The notes: generated by a model from the letters alone, not told the origin. A stretch of 64,000 nt of DNA from Umezawaea beigongshangensis (GCF_016464305.1 NZ_JAEIOJ010000001.1:518685-582684); one strand, 5' to 3'. Shown: positions 29,613 through 38,509, numbered from the stretch's first letter. Numbers and translations are program-made.

Positions 29613-30863
29613 GTGCGCGTGCTGATGCTGTCCTGGGAGTACCCGCCGGTGGTGGTCGGCGGTCTGGGCCGTCACGTGCACGCGCTGGCCGCCCAGCTCG
29701 CCGCGCAGGGGCACGAGGTGGTCGTGCTGTGCCGCCAGCCCTCGGGCAGCGACGCCTCGACCCACCCGACGAGCGAGGAGGTGACCGGGGGTGTGCGGCT
29801 GGTCCGCGTCGCCGAGGACCCGGCGCACCTGGTGTTCGAGCGCGACCTGGTGGCGTGGACCCTCGCGCTGGGGCACGCGATGGTCCGCGAGGGGCTGCGG
29901 CTGCTGCGGGACTGGCGGCCGGACGTCGTGCACGCCCACGACTGGCTCGTCGCGCACGCCTCCATCGCGCTGGCCGAGGCCGCGGGCGCACCGCTCGTGG
30001 CGACCGTGCACGCCACGGAGGCCGGACGGCACAGCGGGTGGCTGTCGCAGACGCTGAACCAGCAAGTTCACTCGGTGGAGTGGTGGCTGGCGAACCGGGC
30101 CGACGCGCTCATCACGTGCTCCTCGGCGATGCGCGCCGAGGTGGCGCACCTGTTCGAGGTGGACCCCGGCACGGTGACCGTGCTGCACAACGGGATCGAG
30201 CCGCGCCGCTGGCGGGTGCGCCGGGCCGAGGTGGCGGCGGCGCGCGAGCGCTTCAGCCCGGACGGGGCTCCCCTGCTGCTGTTCTTCGGGCGGCTGGAGT
30301 GGGAGAAGGGCGTGCAGGACCTCGTGGCGGCCCTGCCGCGCGTCCGCCGCCACCACCCCGGCACGCGCCTCGTCGTGGCCGGTGGCGGGAGCCACGCCGG
30401 GTGGCTCGTCGAGCAGGCCCGCAAGCACCGGGTGCTGCGGGCCGTGGACTTCGCCGGTCACCTGCCGGACGGCGAGCTGGCCGCCGCGCTGACCGCGGCC
30501 GACGCCGTGGTGCTGCCCAGCAGGTACGAGCCGTTCGGGATCGTCGCGCTGGAGGCCGCCGCCGCGGGCACGCCGCTGGTGGCGTCCACGGCGGGCGGGC
30601 TGGGCGAGGTCGTGCTGGACGGCGAGACGGGGCTGTCGTTCGCGCCGGGGGACTCGGCGGGGCTGGCCCGCGCGGTGCGCGCCGTGCTGGACGACCGCCC
30701 GGCGGCGGCGCGGCGGGCCAGGGCGGCCAGGGCCAGGCTGGCGACGGACTTCGACTGGGCGAGGATCGCGGCCGGCACCGCGGAGGTCTACGCGCGCACC
30801 GCGCCCCGCGAGCGCCCGCCCCTGCCCCGCCCGAAGATCCCGACCGGCAACGTGTTCAGCTGA
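29613..30863 (+). CDS. GT4 alpha-1,4-glucosyltransferase (Rv3032-like)
   Basis: 416 residues, GT-B fold family 4. The N-terminal domain starts VRVLMLSWEYPPVVVGGLGRHVHALA (GGLGRH is the donor loop). The C-terminal donor domain has LLLFFGRLEWEKGVQDLV and the EX7E motif SRYEPFGIVALEAAAAGTPLVAS. In mycobacteria this enzyme elongates alpha-1,4-glucan chains for methylglucose lipopolysaccharide and glycogen. GTG 29613 matches the family N-terminus; GTG 29586, which would overlap the GH57 stop, is possible. The 3' end overlaps the convergent regulator gene by 8 nt. Confidence 0.92.
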   Translation: MRVLMLSWEYPPVVVGGLGRHVHALAAQLAAQGHEVVVLCRQPSGSDASTHPTSEEVTGGVRLVRVAEDPAHLVFERDLVAWTLALGHAMVREGLRLLRDWRPDVVHAHDWLVAHASIALAEAAGAPLVATVHATEAGRHSGWLSQTLNQQVHSVEWWLANRADALITCSSAMRAEVAHLFEVDPGTVTVLHNGIEPRRWRVRRAEVAAARERFSPDGAPLLLFFGRLEWEKGVQDLVAALPRVRRHHPGTRLVVAGGGSHAGWLVEQARKHRVLRAVDFAGHLPDGELAAALTAADAVVLPSRYEPFGIVALEAAAAGTPLVASTAGGLGEVVLDGETGLSFAPGDSAGLARAVRAVLDDRPAAARRARAARARLATDFDWARIAAGTAEVYARTAPRERPPLPRPKIPTGNVFS

Positions 30864-31827
30864 TCCGGTCCAGCAGCGTCAGCCCCAGCCGGGTGAGGGA
30901 GTGCACGACGCTGCCGCCGCACCGCGCGGACCTGATCAGCCCCGCATCGCGCAGCACGCACGTGTGGCGGCTGATCGACGCCGGTGAGGTGCCCACGCGA
31001 CGCGCCAGCTCCGTCGTGGTGCCCGGTGCGCGCACCGCGAGCAGCGTGGCGGTGCGGGTCGGGCCGATGAGCGCCTGGAGGGGGCGGTGGTCCCCCGGCG
31101 TGAGCCGCGACCAGCGGTCCTCGTCGCAGATCGGGTAGACCAGCACGGGCTTGCGCCGCGGGTCGGCCAGCGTCACCGGGTTGCCCCGGCAGAAGTACGA
31201 CGGCACGAGCACGACGCCGCGCCCGGCGAGGTGCAGGTCGCGGTCCTCGCAGTAGTCGACCTCCAGCACCGGCGGTGTCCACCGGGCGCGCGGGCGCAGT
31301 CCGTCGAGCAGCCCCGGCACGCCGCCGGAGAGCAGGTCGCGGGCACGCCGGGCGCGGTCGGCCGCCACGCTCTGCGCGACGAGGTCCCGGCACGGGGCGA
31401 TGGCCAGCTCGTCGTGCTCGCGCAGGGCGTCGACCAGCCGGGCGAGCGCGCCGCGCTCGCCGCGTACGAGCGGCGCGACGAACCTCGGCAGGGGCGCGAG
31501 GGCGTCCAGCCGCCGCAGCTCGGCGACGAGCCGGCGGCTGGGCGTGCCCGCGACGGCCTCCAGCCCGGCGGCCAGCCCGTCCGCGGCCTCGTGCGGGGTG
31601 AGGAAGTCCGGGAAGTACCGCGCGCGGGGCGCGAGGGCGCTCAGCAGCCGCGCACCGGCCGACCCGCGCACGCCGTCGCGCACGGCCCGCACCCAGGGCA
31701 GGTACCCCGGTGGCCGATCGCGCTCGCGCAGCCTGATGACGCTCAGCACGACCTCCCACAGCGGATCTGGCGCCCCCGCCACCGTCGTGCGCACGAGGTC
31801 CTCGTGCGTGAAGTGGATTCGAAGCAC
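30856..31827 (-). CDS. ArsR-type winged-helix regulator with DUF5937 N-terminal region
   Basis: 323 residues, far longer than a plain ArsR repressor (about 100). MLRIHFTHEDLVRTTVAGAPDPLWEVVLSV is the DUF5937 start. The last 80 residues form the winged helix: LQALIGPTRTATLLAVRAPGTTTELARRVGTSPASISRHTCVLRDAGLI. No clustered metal-binding Cys pair in the recognition helix, so a metal sensor is unlikely. It is divergent from the secreted small protein gene, which may be its target; TTTCC-N8-GGAAA (31876-31893) in between is a possible site. Confidence 0.85.
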   Translation of the reverse strand: MLRIHFTHEDLVRTTVAGAPDPLWEVVLSVIRLRERDRPPGYLPWVRAVRDGVRGSAGARLLSALAPRARYFPDFLTPHEAADGLAAGLEAVAGTPSRRLVAELRRLDALAPLPRFVAPLVRGERGALARLVDALREHDELAIAPCRDLVAQSVAADRARRARDLLSGGVPGLLDGLRPRARWTPPVLEVDYCEDRDLHLAGRGVVLVPSYFCRGNPVTLADPRRKPVLVYPICDEDRWSRLTPGDHRPLQALIGPTRTATLLAVRAPGTTTELARRVGTSPASISRHTCVLRDAGLIRSARCGGSVVHSLTRLGLTLLDRIS

Positions 31828-31875
31828 GGTCCCCTCCCTCCCCCGACCGGTACGTCGCCCGCCGTGACCAGGACG

Positions 31876-31893
31876 TTTCCACTCGTGCGGAAA
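31876..31893. promoter_or_regulatory. Inverted repeat TTTCC-N8-GGAAA in divergent region
   Basis: 5-bp perfect arms with 8-nt spacer, between the DUF5937/ArsR regulator and the secreted protein gene. A candidate operator for the regulator; evidence is only position and symmetry. Confidence 0.35.
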
Positions 31894-31966
31894 GGCGTCG
31901 CGAGCCGTGCGAGCACGGCGGCAGGCTGGAGCGCGTCAGAAGGAACCGACTGACGAGGGGGACACG

Positions 31967-32353
31967 ATGAGGACGACGATCCAGCGAGCGGCGGGGGCCG
32001 TGGCGGTCGGCGCGGCGGCGGTGGTGCTCGTGGCGACACCGGCGAACGCGGCGCCGAAGGGGGACGGGCAGCTCGGCGTGGCGCACGCGCCGTGCGGCAC
32101 CAGCGGGCCGAACCTGGACCCGACGATCACCACCGGCGCGACCGCCGGGTCGCGGCTGCGCACCGGCTCGGCCACGAACTGCACGGCGGTCGGGACGAAC
32201 CAGCCGAGCCACCGGCTCGACTACTACTGCTACACGCGGGGCAACGACGGGGCGACCTGGACGTACCTGCACAACCTCACCACGGGCGTCCGGGGCTGGA
32301 CCCGCGACGACCTGCTGCCCGGCAACGGGAGCTCCTACCACTGCGGTTTCTGA
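31967..32353 (+). CDS. Small secreted protein, SH3-like
   Basis: 128 residues. Sec signal peptide: basic MRTTIQR, hydrophobic AAGAVAVGAAAVVLVA, then a likely cut after PANA. The mature part has four Cys (APCGT, TNCTA, YYCYT, YHCGF), probably two disulfides, and the pattern SRLRTGSATNCTAV...WTYLHNLTTGVRGWTRDDLLP of bacterial SH3-type wall-binding modules. GAGGGG lies 6 nt before ATG. A secreted, possibly peptidoglycan-binding peptide; no catalytic domain. Confidence 0.8.
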   Translation: MRTTIQRAAGAVAVGAAAVVLVATPANAAPKGDGQLGVAHAPCGTSGPNLDPTITTGATAGSRLRTGSATNCTAVGTNQPSHRLDYYCYTRGNDGATWTYLHNLTTGVRGWTRDDLLPGNGSSYHCGF

Positions 32354-32379
32354 CCCGGCCGCGGAGCACCACCGGTGAC

Positions 32380-32413
32380 CGGCGCCGCGTCCGCCACGGC
32401 GGGCGCGGCGCCG
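32380..32413. terminator. Bidirectional hairpin between convergent genes
   Basis: CGGCGCCGCG / CGCGGCGCCG outer stem with an inner CCGCC / GGCGG stem, between the secreted protein stop (32353) and the hexapeptide transferase stop (32418). Confidence 0.7.
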
Positions 32414-32417
32414 CGCG

Positions 32418-33170
32418 TCACGCCCCCAGGGAGCGCTTCAGCGCCTCGTCGGCCTTGCGGGCCATGTCCGCCACGGCGGCGCGGCGCGCGGCGTCGGCCT
32501 CGTAGTCGGCGCGGCGGTCGCGCACGACGCGCGCCGGCGCTCCCACGGCGATGGCGAAGTCCGGCACGTCACCGCGCACCACGGCGTGCGCGCCGAGCAC
32601 GCAGCCCCGACCCACGCGGGTGCCGCGCAGCACCGTCACCTTCGCGCCGAGCCAGCAGTCCGGCCCGATGCGCACCGGCGACTTCACGATGCCCTGGTCC
32701 TTGATGGGCAGGGTGATGTCGGCGGTCACGTGGTCGAAGTCGCAGACGTACACCCAGTCGGCGACGAGGGTGGCCGCGCCGATCTCGACGTCGAGGTAGC
32801 AGTTGACCGTGTTGTCCTTGCCGAACACGACCTTGTCCCCGATGCGCAGCGAACCCTCGTGGCAGCGGATGGCGTTGCCGTCGCCGATGTGGACCCAGCG
32901 GCCGATCTCCAGCCGCCCGTAGCCGGGACGGCAGTGCACGTCGACGCGGCGGCCGAGGAACACCATGCCGCGCAGCACGACGTGCGGGTTCGCCAGCCGG
33001 AACCGCAGCAGCCGCCAGTACCGCACCAGGTACCAGGGCGTGTACGCGCGGTGCCGCAGCACCCAGCGCAGCGACGCGAGGGTGAGGAACCTGGCCTGCG
33101 CGGGATCGCGTCGGGACCGGCGCCACGAGCGCACCCTCTCCGACACCGGAGCGCCCCACATACTGGTCAT
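32418..33170 (-). CDS. Hexapeptide-repeat (LbH) acyltransferase, Rv3034c-like
   Basis: 250 residues. The left-handed beta-helix is visible as a run of [LIV]-G-x4 turns: LEIGRWVHIGDGNAIRCHEGSLRIGDKVVFG and SPVRIGPDCWLGAKVTVLRGTRVGRGCVLGAHAVVRGDVPDFAIAVGAPARVVRDR, the classic end of O-acetyltransferases of the WbbJ/maa type. The catalytic His is probably in the CDFDHV turn. Location next to the Rv3030-Rv3032 set matches Rv3034c, so acylation of a glucan or glycolipid is likely. Leaderless start: TACGGT 8 nt before ATG. An ATG three codons later is an alternative. Confidence 0.85.
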   Translation of the reverse strand: MTSMWGAPVSERVRSWRRSRRDPAQARFLTLASLRWVLRHRAYTPWYLVRYWRLLRFRLANPHVVLRGMVFLGRRVDVHCRPGYGRLEIGRWVHIGDGNAIRCHEGSLRIGDKVVFGKDNTVNCYLDVEIGAATLVADWVYVCDFDHVTADITLPIKDQGIVKSPVRIGPDCWLGAKVTVLRGTRVGRGCVLGAHAVVRGDVPDFAIAVGAPARVVRDRRADYEADAARRAAVADMARKADEALKRSLGA

Positions 33171-33178
33171 GGACCCGG

Positions 33179-33184
33179 ACCGTA
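33179..33184 (-). promoter_or_regulatory. Leaderless -10 box of the hexapeptide transferase
   Basis: TACGGT on the minus strand, 8 nt before the ATG; possible TTGCCG -35 19 nt upstream. No ribosome site. Confidence 0.5.
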
Positions 33185-33220
33185 GTCGAGAGCCGCGCCG
33201 GTGCGGCAAGATGGGGCCAC

Positions 33221-34177
33221 GTGAGCACTCCGCTGATCGTCGACACGGACCCCGGCGTGGACGACGCCTTCGCACTCGCCCTCGCCGCCGCGAGCCCCGA
33301 GGTGGACCTGATCGGCGTGACGACGGTCTTCGGGAACGTCCCGCTGGCGCGGACCACGGACAACGCCCTGCGCCTGCTCTCGCTGTTCGGGCGCGACGAC
33401 GTGCCGGTGGCCGCCGGGGCCGACCGGCCGCTGGTGCACCCGTTGCAGTGGCCGGCGCACGCGCACGGCTCCGACGGCCTGTCCGGGCAGGCGGACACGC
33501 TGCCCCCGCCGGGCCGCGACGTCGACGGCCGGGACGCCGTGACGCTGCTCGTCGACCTGCTGACGGCCGCGCCGGCCCCGGTGACGATCGTCGCGGTCGG
33601 CCCGCTGACCAACGTGGCGCTGCTGCTCGCGGCCCACCCCCGCCTGCGGAGCCGGATCGCCCGGCTGGTGGTCATGGGCGGCGGCATCGCGGGCGGCAAC
33701 GCCACCCCCTCGGCGGAGTTCAACATCGCCAGCGACCCCGAGGCGGCGCGGCGCGTGCTGGTCGAGGAGGACCTGCCCACGGTGCTGGTGCCGCTGGACC
33801 TCACGATGCGCTGCGCCGTCGACACCACCTGGCTGGGCGAGCTGGCGGCGTCCGGCCCCGTCGGGCGCACCCTCGTCGGGCTCACGCCGACCTACCGGGC
33901 CTACTACCAGCGGTCGCTGGGCTTCGACGGCCTGGTGATGCACGACGCCGTGGCCGTGGCCGAGGCCGTGCGGCCGGGCGTGCTCACCCCGGCCCGCTAC
34001 CCGCTCGACGTCGACTGCACGTTCGGTCCCGGCCGGGGCGCGGTGGTCCCGGACCGGCGGCCCCGCTCGGTCAGCGAGGAGTTCGGCGTCGACCAGGACC
34101 GGGCGGTGGACTTCGCCGTGGACACCGACCTCGACGGCCTGCGCTCCTTCGTGCTGGAGCGGCTGAAGACCCTCTGA
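33221..34177 (+). CDS. Inosine-uridine-type nucleoside hydrolase
   Basis: 318 residues. The calcium-site signature DTDPGVDD is at residues 8-15; VAVGPLTNVALLL, RLVVMGGG and AEFNIASDPEAA follow; the late Asp in LVMHDAVAVAEA completes the metal site. These enzymes split ribonucleosides to base plus ribose. GTG start without a clear ribosome site, 50 nt from the divergent transferase start. Base preference cannot be told. Confidence 0.93.
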   Translation: MSTPLIVDTDPGVDDAFALALAAASPEVDLIGVTTVFGNVPLARTTDNALRLLSLFGRDDVPVAAGADRPLVHPLQWPAHAHGSDGLSGQADTLPPPGRDVDGRDAVTLLVDLLTAAPAPVTIVAVGPLTNVALLLAAHPRLRSRIARLVVMGGGIAGGNATPSAEFNIASDPEAARRVLVEEDLPTVLVPLDLTMRCAVDTTWLGELAASGPVGRTLVGLTPTYRAYYQRSLGFDGLVMHDAVAVAEAVRPGVLTPARYPLDVDCTFGPGRGAVVPDRRPRSVSEEFGVDQDRAVDFAVDTDLDGLRSFVLERLKTL

Positions 34178-34192
34178 CCCCCGGCGGGACGA

Positions 34193-34549
34193 TCAGTCCG
34201 CTGTCCGGCTCCGCACGAACCCGTGGCTCCGCTCCACCTTCGCCACGTGCAGCGTGTAGCTCTGGTACCACTCGTCCCGCCCGCGCCGCTGCGCCGCGCG
34301 GTGCTCGGCGTCGCTCCGCCACCGCGCGAGGGCCTCGGCGTCGCGGAAGTAGCCGACGGTGATGCTCAGCCCGCCGGGGGTCTGCGCGTGGTCCATCCCC
34401 AGGAACCCGGGGACGTCCTTCACCAGTTCCTCCAGGCGCGCGCTGGTCTCGCCGTAGCCGTCCTGCTCCCCGGTCCGCACCGAGGTGAAGACGACCGCGT
34501 AGTACGGAGGTTCGCACGCCTCCACGGGCGTTGCGGGGTAATCGCTCAC
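34193..34549 (-). CDS. Antibiotic biosynthesis monooxygenase (ABM) domain protein
   Basis: 118 residues with the ABM ferredoxin-like fold: YYAVVFTSVRTGEQDGYGETSARLEELVKDVPGFLGMDHAQTPGGLSITVGYFRDAEALARWRSDAEHRAAQRRGRDEWYQ. The last block, W-x4-EH-x4-RGR-xxWY, is the usual C-terminal helix. Members include heme-degrading and cofactor-free monooxygenases, and many without known activity. Stand-alone gene. Confidence 0.85.
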   Translation of the reverse strand: MSDYPATPVEACEPPYYAVVFTSVRTGEQDGYGETSARLEELVKDVPGFLGMDHAQTPGGLSITVGYFRDAEALARWRSDAEHRAAQRRGRDEWYQSYTLHVAKVERSHGFVRSRTAD

Positions 34550-34594
34550 GGCGCCACCGTAGGACGGAGCGGCCCCGGCGGTCCAGCGTCTTCC

Positions 34595-35770
34595 CTAGGT
34601 CCGCTCGGCCCGGCACAGCAGGGCGACGGGACGCGACCCGATCCGGGTCAGCACGACGGTGGCCTCCTGCGACCCGGCGAGTTTCAGCCTGCGGCGCAGC
34701 GTGTTCGGGTCCACGTCCAGGCCGCGCACGAGGATCTCCAGGCGGCCCACGTCGTGCGCGCGCAGCCGGGCGCGCAGCGCCTTCTCGGTGTACGGGCCGT
34801 GCTCGACCACCCGGAACGCCCGCACGCCGGGCGGCGGGGTGTCGCCGCTGAGGTGGGCGATCCGCTCGTCGAGCTGCCACAGGCCGTGCCGCGCGGCGTA
34901 GTGCCTGACCAGGCCAGCGCGCACCACCGCGCCGTCCGGGTCCACGATCCACCCGCCGGGCGGGGCCACCGGGCAGTCGTCCGGTTCGGCGTCGGTGATC
35001 GTCTGGTCGGGGCGGTCGTGCCGCAGCACGGTCGCGCGGCGCGTCACGCCGGGCGTGGCCAGACCGCGGGTCCACAGGCACGCCTCGCGCACCTGGCCGT
35101 CCAGCGACACCAGCTCGACCTCGTCAGCCCACGGCGCGACCGCGAAGTCGATGCCGGGCGCGCACTTCACGGCGAGGTCGACGTGCGCGTGCGCCGCGGC
35201 CAGCTCGTCCAGCGGGGGCGCGAAGTCCGAGGGCCGCCAGGTGCGCCGCCCGCCGGAGTCGCGCCGCGCCGGGTCGGCCACGACGGTCCCGGCGCGGGAC
35301 ACGGGCCGCAGCGCGTCGGCGCGCACCAGCAGCGGGTCCACCCCCGCGATCCGGGCGTTGTGCCGGGCCATCGCCAGGCGCACCGGGTCGAGGTCGGAGC
35401 CGACGACCGGCGAGGCCACCCCGGCCAGCACCGCGAGGTCGGCGCCGATGGAGCAGGTGACGTCGTGCACGGCACGCCCGGCCAGCCGCCGGGCCCGGTG
35501 CCGTGCGACGGGGGTGGCGGTGGCCTGCTGGAGCGCGTCGTCGGTGAACAGCCACTCCGCCGAGCCGTCCAGCTTGGACTCCGCGCGCCGCCGCAGCAGC
35601 ACCGTCTCCAGCACGGCGGCGGCGCGGTCACCGGCGACGCGCCGGGCCGCCGCGACGTCGGCGAGGTGCGTGGCCGGCGTCAGCGGCAGGCGCGCGACCT
35701 CGGCGAGAGCGGCGCGCCCGGCGTCCGACGCCAGGTGCGCCACGTCGTCGAGCGTGAAGGAGTAGCCCAC
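34595..35770 (-). CDS. Class I SAM methyltransferase with THUMP-like C-terminal domain
   Basis: 391 residues. The methyltransferase core has a relaxed motif I (VHDVTCSIGADLAVLAGV, then VVGSDLDPVRLAMARHNARIAGV) and a motif IV-like VVADPARRDSGGRR, as in RNA methyltransferases. The C-terminal THUMP-like domain is DVGRLEILVRGLDVDPNTLRRRLKLAGSQEATVVLTRIG. An RNA substrate is likely. GTG at 35770, 2 nt after the upstream methyltransferase stop. Last gene of the echA operon. Confidence 0.85.
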   Translation of the reverse strand: MGYSFTLDDVAHLASDAGRAALAEVARLPLTPATHLADVAAARRVAGDRAAAVLETVLLRRRAESKLDGSAEWLFTDDALQQATATPVARHRARRLAGRAVHDVTCSIGADLAVLAGVASPVVGSDLDPVRLAMARHNARIAGVDPLLVRADALRPVSRAGTVVADPARRDSGGRRTWRPSDFAPPLDELAAAHAHVDLAVKCAPGIDFAVAPWADEVELVSLDGQVREACLWTRGLATPGVTRRATVLRHDRPDQTITDAEPDDCPVAPPGGWIVDPDGAVVRAGLVRHYAARHGLWQLDERIAHLSGDTPPPGVRAFRVVEHGPYTEKALRARLRAHDVGRLEILVRGLDVDPNTLRRRLKLAGSQEATVVLTRIGSRPVALLCRAERT

Positions 35771-35772
35771 CT

Positions 35773-36741
35773 CTACAGCGGCTTGCGGCCGGTCACCGAC
35801 ACGTTGTAGAAGAGTTCGCGGGGCAGCACCTTCGCCAGGACGTTCTCGTCCACCCAGGACAGCCGCTGCCAGGAGCGGTAGGCGAACATCGCCCAGCCGA
35901 AGCCCAGCTTCTCGCGCGGCACCGCGGCCTCGAACGTCCGCACGGGCCAGCCGAACAGCGCCGCCGACAGCTCCTCGGTGACGGCCCGCACCTCGACCGC
36001 GCCCGCCCCGCGCGCGGTGCGCTCCAGGTCGCCGGGGTCGAAGGTGTGCAGGTCGACCACGGCCTCCAGCGCCGCGGCGCGGGAGGACTCGTCCAGCTCC
36101 TCCTGGGGACGCCGCCACGAGTTCAGCGCCGGCACCCTCGTCACGGTGGTGGTGAGCCACCAGGTGAGCTGGCCGAGCTTGCGGGCGTAGGTGTTGCCGA
36201 TGTTCGTGGGGTCGCCCGCGAACACGAACTTCCCGCCCGGCTTCAGGACGCGCAGCACCTCGCGCATCGCCGTGGCCACGTCGGGGATGTGGTGCAGCAC
36301 GGCGTGCCCGACGACCAGGTCGAACGTGTCGTCGTCGTAGGGGATCGTCTCGGCGTCGGCCACCCGGCCGTCCACCGGCAGGCCCAGGTTCTCCGCGTTG
36401 CGCAGCGCCACCTGCACCATGCCGGGCGACAGGTCGGTGACCGAGCCCTTCTCGACCACGCTGGCCTGCATCAGGTTGAGCAGGAAGAACCCGGTGCCGC
36501 TGCCCAGCTCCAGCGCGTGCGCGTAGGGGCCGGTGTCACCGGCGGCGGCGCGGAACCGGTCGCGCGCGTAGGTGGTGCAGCGCTCGTCGTAGGAGATGGA
36601 CCACTTCTCGTCGTAGGTCCCGGCCTCCCAGTCGTGGTACAGCACGTTGGCGAGCTTCGGGTCGCGCCAGGCGGCCTCCATCTCGGCCTCGGTGGCGTGC
36701 GGGTTGGGCTGCGGGTCGTCCACCACGGGATCACTTGCCAC
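35773..36741 (-). CDS. Class I SAM-dependent methyltransferase
   Basis: 322 residues. Motif I ALELGSGTGFFLLNL, motif II region VTDLSPGMVQVALRNAENLGL, and post-motif VVGHAVLHHIPDVATAMREVLRVLKPGGKFVF are those of the UbiE/small-molecule group. A long acidic N-terminus (ATEAEMEAAWRDPKLANVLYHDWEAGTYDEKWSISYDERC) is conserved in actinobacterial members. It overlaps the enoyl-CoA hydratase stop by 11 nt. Substrate unknown. Confidence 0.85.
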   Translation of the reverse strand: MASDPVVDDPQPNPHATEAEMEAAWRDPKLANVLYHDWEAGTYDEKWSISYDERCTTYARDRFRAAAGDTGPYAHALELGSGTGFFLLNLMQASVVEKGSVTDLSPGMVQVALRNAENLGLPVDGRVADAETIPYDDDTFDLVVGHAVLHHIPDVATAMREVLRVLKPGGKFVFAGDPTNIGNTYARKLGQLTWWLTTTVTRVPALNSWRRPQEELDESSRAAALEAVVDLHTFDPGDLERTARGAGAVEVRAVTEELSAALFGWPVRTFEAAVPREKLGFGWAMFAYRSWQRLSWVDENVLAKVLPRELFYNVSVTGRKPL

Positions 36742-37510
36742 TGAACCGGGCCTTTCCGGGACCGTTCTCGATGAACGAGGACATGCCGATCGCCCTGTCC
36801 TCGGTGGCGAACAGCGCGGCGAACAGGTGGCTCTCCAGCTTCAGCCCGCTGGCGAGGTCGTTGTCGAGGCCGCCGTCGATCGCGGCCTTCGCCGCGGCCA
36901 GCGCCAGCGCGGGCCCGTTCACGAACTGCCCGGCCCACCGGCGCGCGGCGGCGAGGACGTCGTCGGGCGCGACGACCTCGTCGACCATGCCCAGCGCCAG
37001 CGCCTCCTCGGCGCCGACGAAGCGGCCGGTGTAGATCAGGTCCTTGGCCCGGCTCTGGCCGATCAGCCGCGCCAGGCGCTGGGTGCCGCCCGCGCCGGGG
37101 ATGATGCCCAGCAGGATCTCGGGCTGGCCGACCTTGGCGTTGTCGCCGGCGATGCGCCGGTCGGCGGCGAGCGCGAGCTCGAAGCCGCCGCCCAGGGCGT
37201 AGCCGGTGATCGCCGCGACGACGGGCTTGGGGATCTCGGCGACGGCGCTGATCGACGACGACAGCCCGGCGGCGCGCGCGGTCATCTCCGCGTGCGACAT
37301 CCGGGCGAACTCCTTGACGTCGGCGCCGGCGGCGAAGACCTTCTCGCCGCCGAAGACGATCACGGCGCGCACGTCGGGGCGCTCGGCGGCCTCGACCGCG
37401 GCCCGCCGGATCTCCTCCTGGACCTGCTTGTCGAGCGCGTTCATCGGGGGACGGTCCAACCGGATGGTCCCGACACCACCGTCCACTTCCAGCCTGACGA
37501 ACTCAGCCAC
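36731..37510 (-). CDS. Enoyl-CoA hydratase/isomerase (EchA family)
   Basis: 259 residues, crotonase fold. The oxyanion-hole segments are KVFAAGADVKEFARM and ITGYALGGGFELALAAD; the catalytic Glu pair region reads QPEILLGIIPGAGGTQRLARLIG, so both Glu (in GFELAL and GQPEI) are present. It hydrates trans-2-enoyl-CoA in beta-oxidation. A promoter with an operator-like palindrome shared with etfB lies 37 nt upstream. First gene of a three-gene operon with two methyltransferases. Confidence 0.92.
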   Translation of the reverse strand: MAEFVRLEVDGGVGTIRLDRPPMNALDKQVQEEIRRAAVEAAERPDVRAVIVFGGEKVFAAGADVKEFARMSHAEMTARAAGLSSSISAVAEIPKPVVAAITGYALGGGFELALAADRRIAGDNAKVGQPEILLGIIPGAGGTQRLARLIGQSRAKDLIYTGRFVGAEEALALGMVDEVVAPDDVLAAARRWAGQFVNGPALALAAAKAAIDGGLDNDLASGLKLESHLFAALFATEDRAIGMSSFIENGPGKARFSGK

Positions 37511-37547
37511 AGGTCCTCCTCGACCGCACGGGGGCTACCTCGACGGC

Positions 37548-37564
37548 ACGTTACCGCCTGGTAG
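37548..37564 (-). promoter_or_regulatory. echA -10/operator, shared motif with etfB
   Basis: Minus strand CTACCAGGCGGTAACGT, containing the -10 TAACGT and a TACC-N4-GGTA inverted repeat. 13 of 17 positions match the etfB site, and the -10 sits at the same place in the motif. Confidence 0.5.
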
Positions 37565-37569
37565 CGGGC

Positions 37570-38421
37570 TCACCCGGACCGACGCCTGGCGAAGTAGCGG
37601 TCACCGGCCCGCTGGAGTTCCAGCGGCTGCGCGAACGTGCGGGACAGGTTCTCCTCGGTGAGCACGTCGTCGAGCAGGCCCTGCGCCACGACGCCGCCCT
37701 CGCGCAGCATCAGCACGTGGGTGAAACCGGGCGGGATCTCCTCCACGTGGTGCGTGACCAGCACCATCGCCGGGGCGTCCGGGTCGAGCGCGAGCTCCGA
37801 CAGGCGCGCGACGAGGTCCTCGCGGCCACCCAGGTCGAGCCCGGCGGCCGGTTCGTCGAGCAGCAGCACTTCGGGGTCGGTCATCAGCGCGCGGGCGATG
37901 AGGGTGCGCTTGCGCTCGCCCTCGGACAGCGTGCCGTAGGTGCGGTCGGACAGGTGCGAGATGCCCAGGGTGCCGAGCAGCTCCACGGCACGCCCGGTGT
38001 CGAGCGAGTCGTAGGTCTCCCGCCAGCGGCCCAGCACGCCGTACCCGGCGCTCACCACGACGTCGACGACCTTCTCGTCGGCGGGGACGCGCCCGTTGAG
38101 GGCCGCGGAGCACAGGCCGATGCGCAACTTCAGCTCGGAGGTGTCGGTGCGGCCGATCCGCTCGCCGAGCAGGTGGACGATTCCCCCGCTCGGGTGCAGT
38201 TCGGCGCTCGCGAGCCGCAGCAGCGTGGTCTTCCCGGCGCCGTTCGGGCCGAGCACCACCCAGCGCTCGTCCAGCTCGACGCTCCAGTCCACACCGCTGA
38301 CCAGCGTGTTCTTGCCCCGCCGGACGGACACGCCCGCCATGTGCACGACCAGATCGGTCACATCGACGTCGGTCTCATCGGCTGTCCTCACCGCGCCCTG
38401 CCTCGCCCCGTGGTCGCTCAC
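37570..38421 (-). CDS. ABC transporter ATP-binding protein
   Basis: 283 residues. Walker A GPNGAGKTTLL, signature LSEGERKRTLIARAL, Walker B EVLLLDEPAAGLD and switch His in VTHHVEEI. The signature is LSEGE rather than LSGGQ, as in a conserved actinobacterial stand-alone ABC ATPase group similar to YlmA/iron-type. No permease is adjacent, so the partner is unknown. GTG 38421 has GGAAAG 9 nt upstream. Confidence 0.88.
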   Translation of the reverse strand: MSDHGARQGAVRTADETDVDVTDLVVHMAGVSVRRGKNTLVSGVDWSVELDERWVVLGPNGAGKTTLLRLASAELHPSGGIVHLLGERIGRTDTSELKLRIGLCSAALNGRVPADEKVVDVVVSAGYGVLGRWRETYDSLDTGRAVELLGTLGISHLSDRTYGTLSEGERKRTLIARALMTDPEVLLLDEPAAGLDLGGREDLVARLSELALDPDAPAMVLVTHHVEEIPPGFTHVLMLREGGVVAQGLLDDVLTEENLSRTFAQPLELQRAGDRYFARRRSG

Positions 38422-38509
38422 CGGGCCATTCTTTCCGACGGGTCCCGGCGACGCCTCCGCCGGGGTGCCGTCGCGCCCGGCGGCCGGTGATCCCTGCAAG
38501 GATCGGGGC

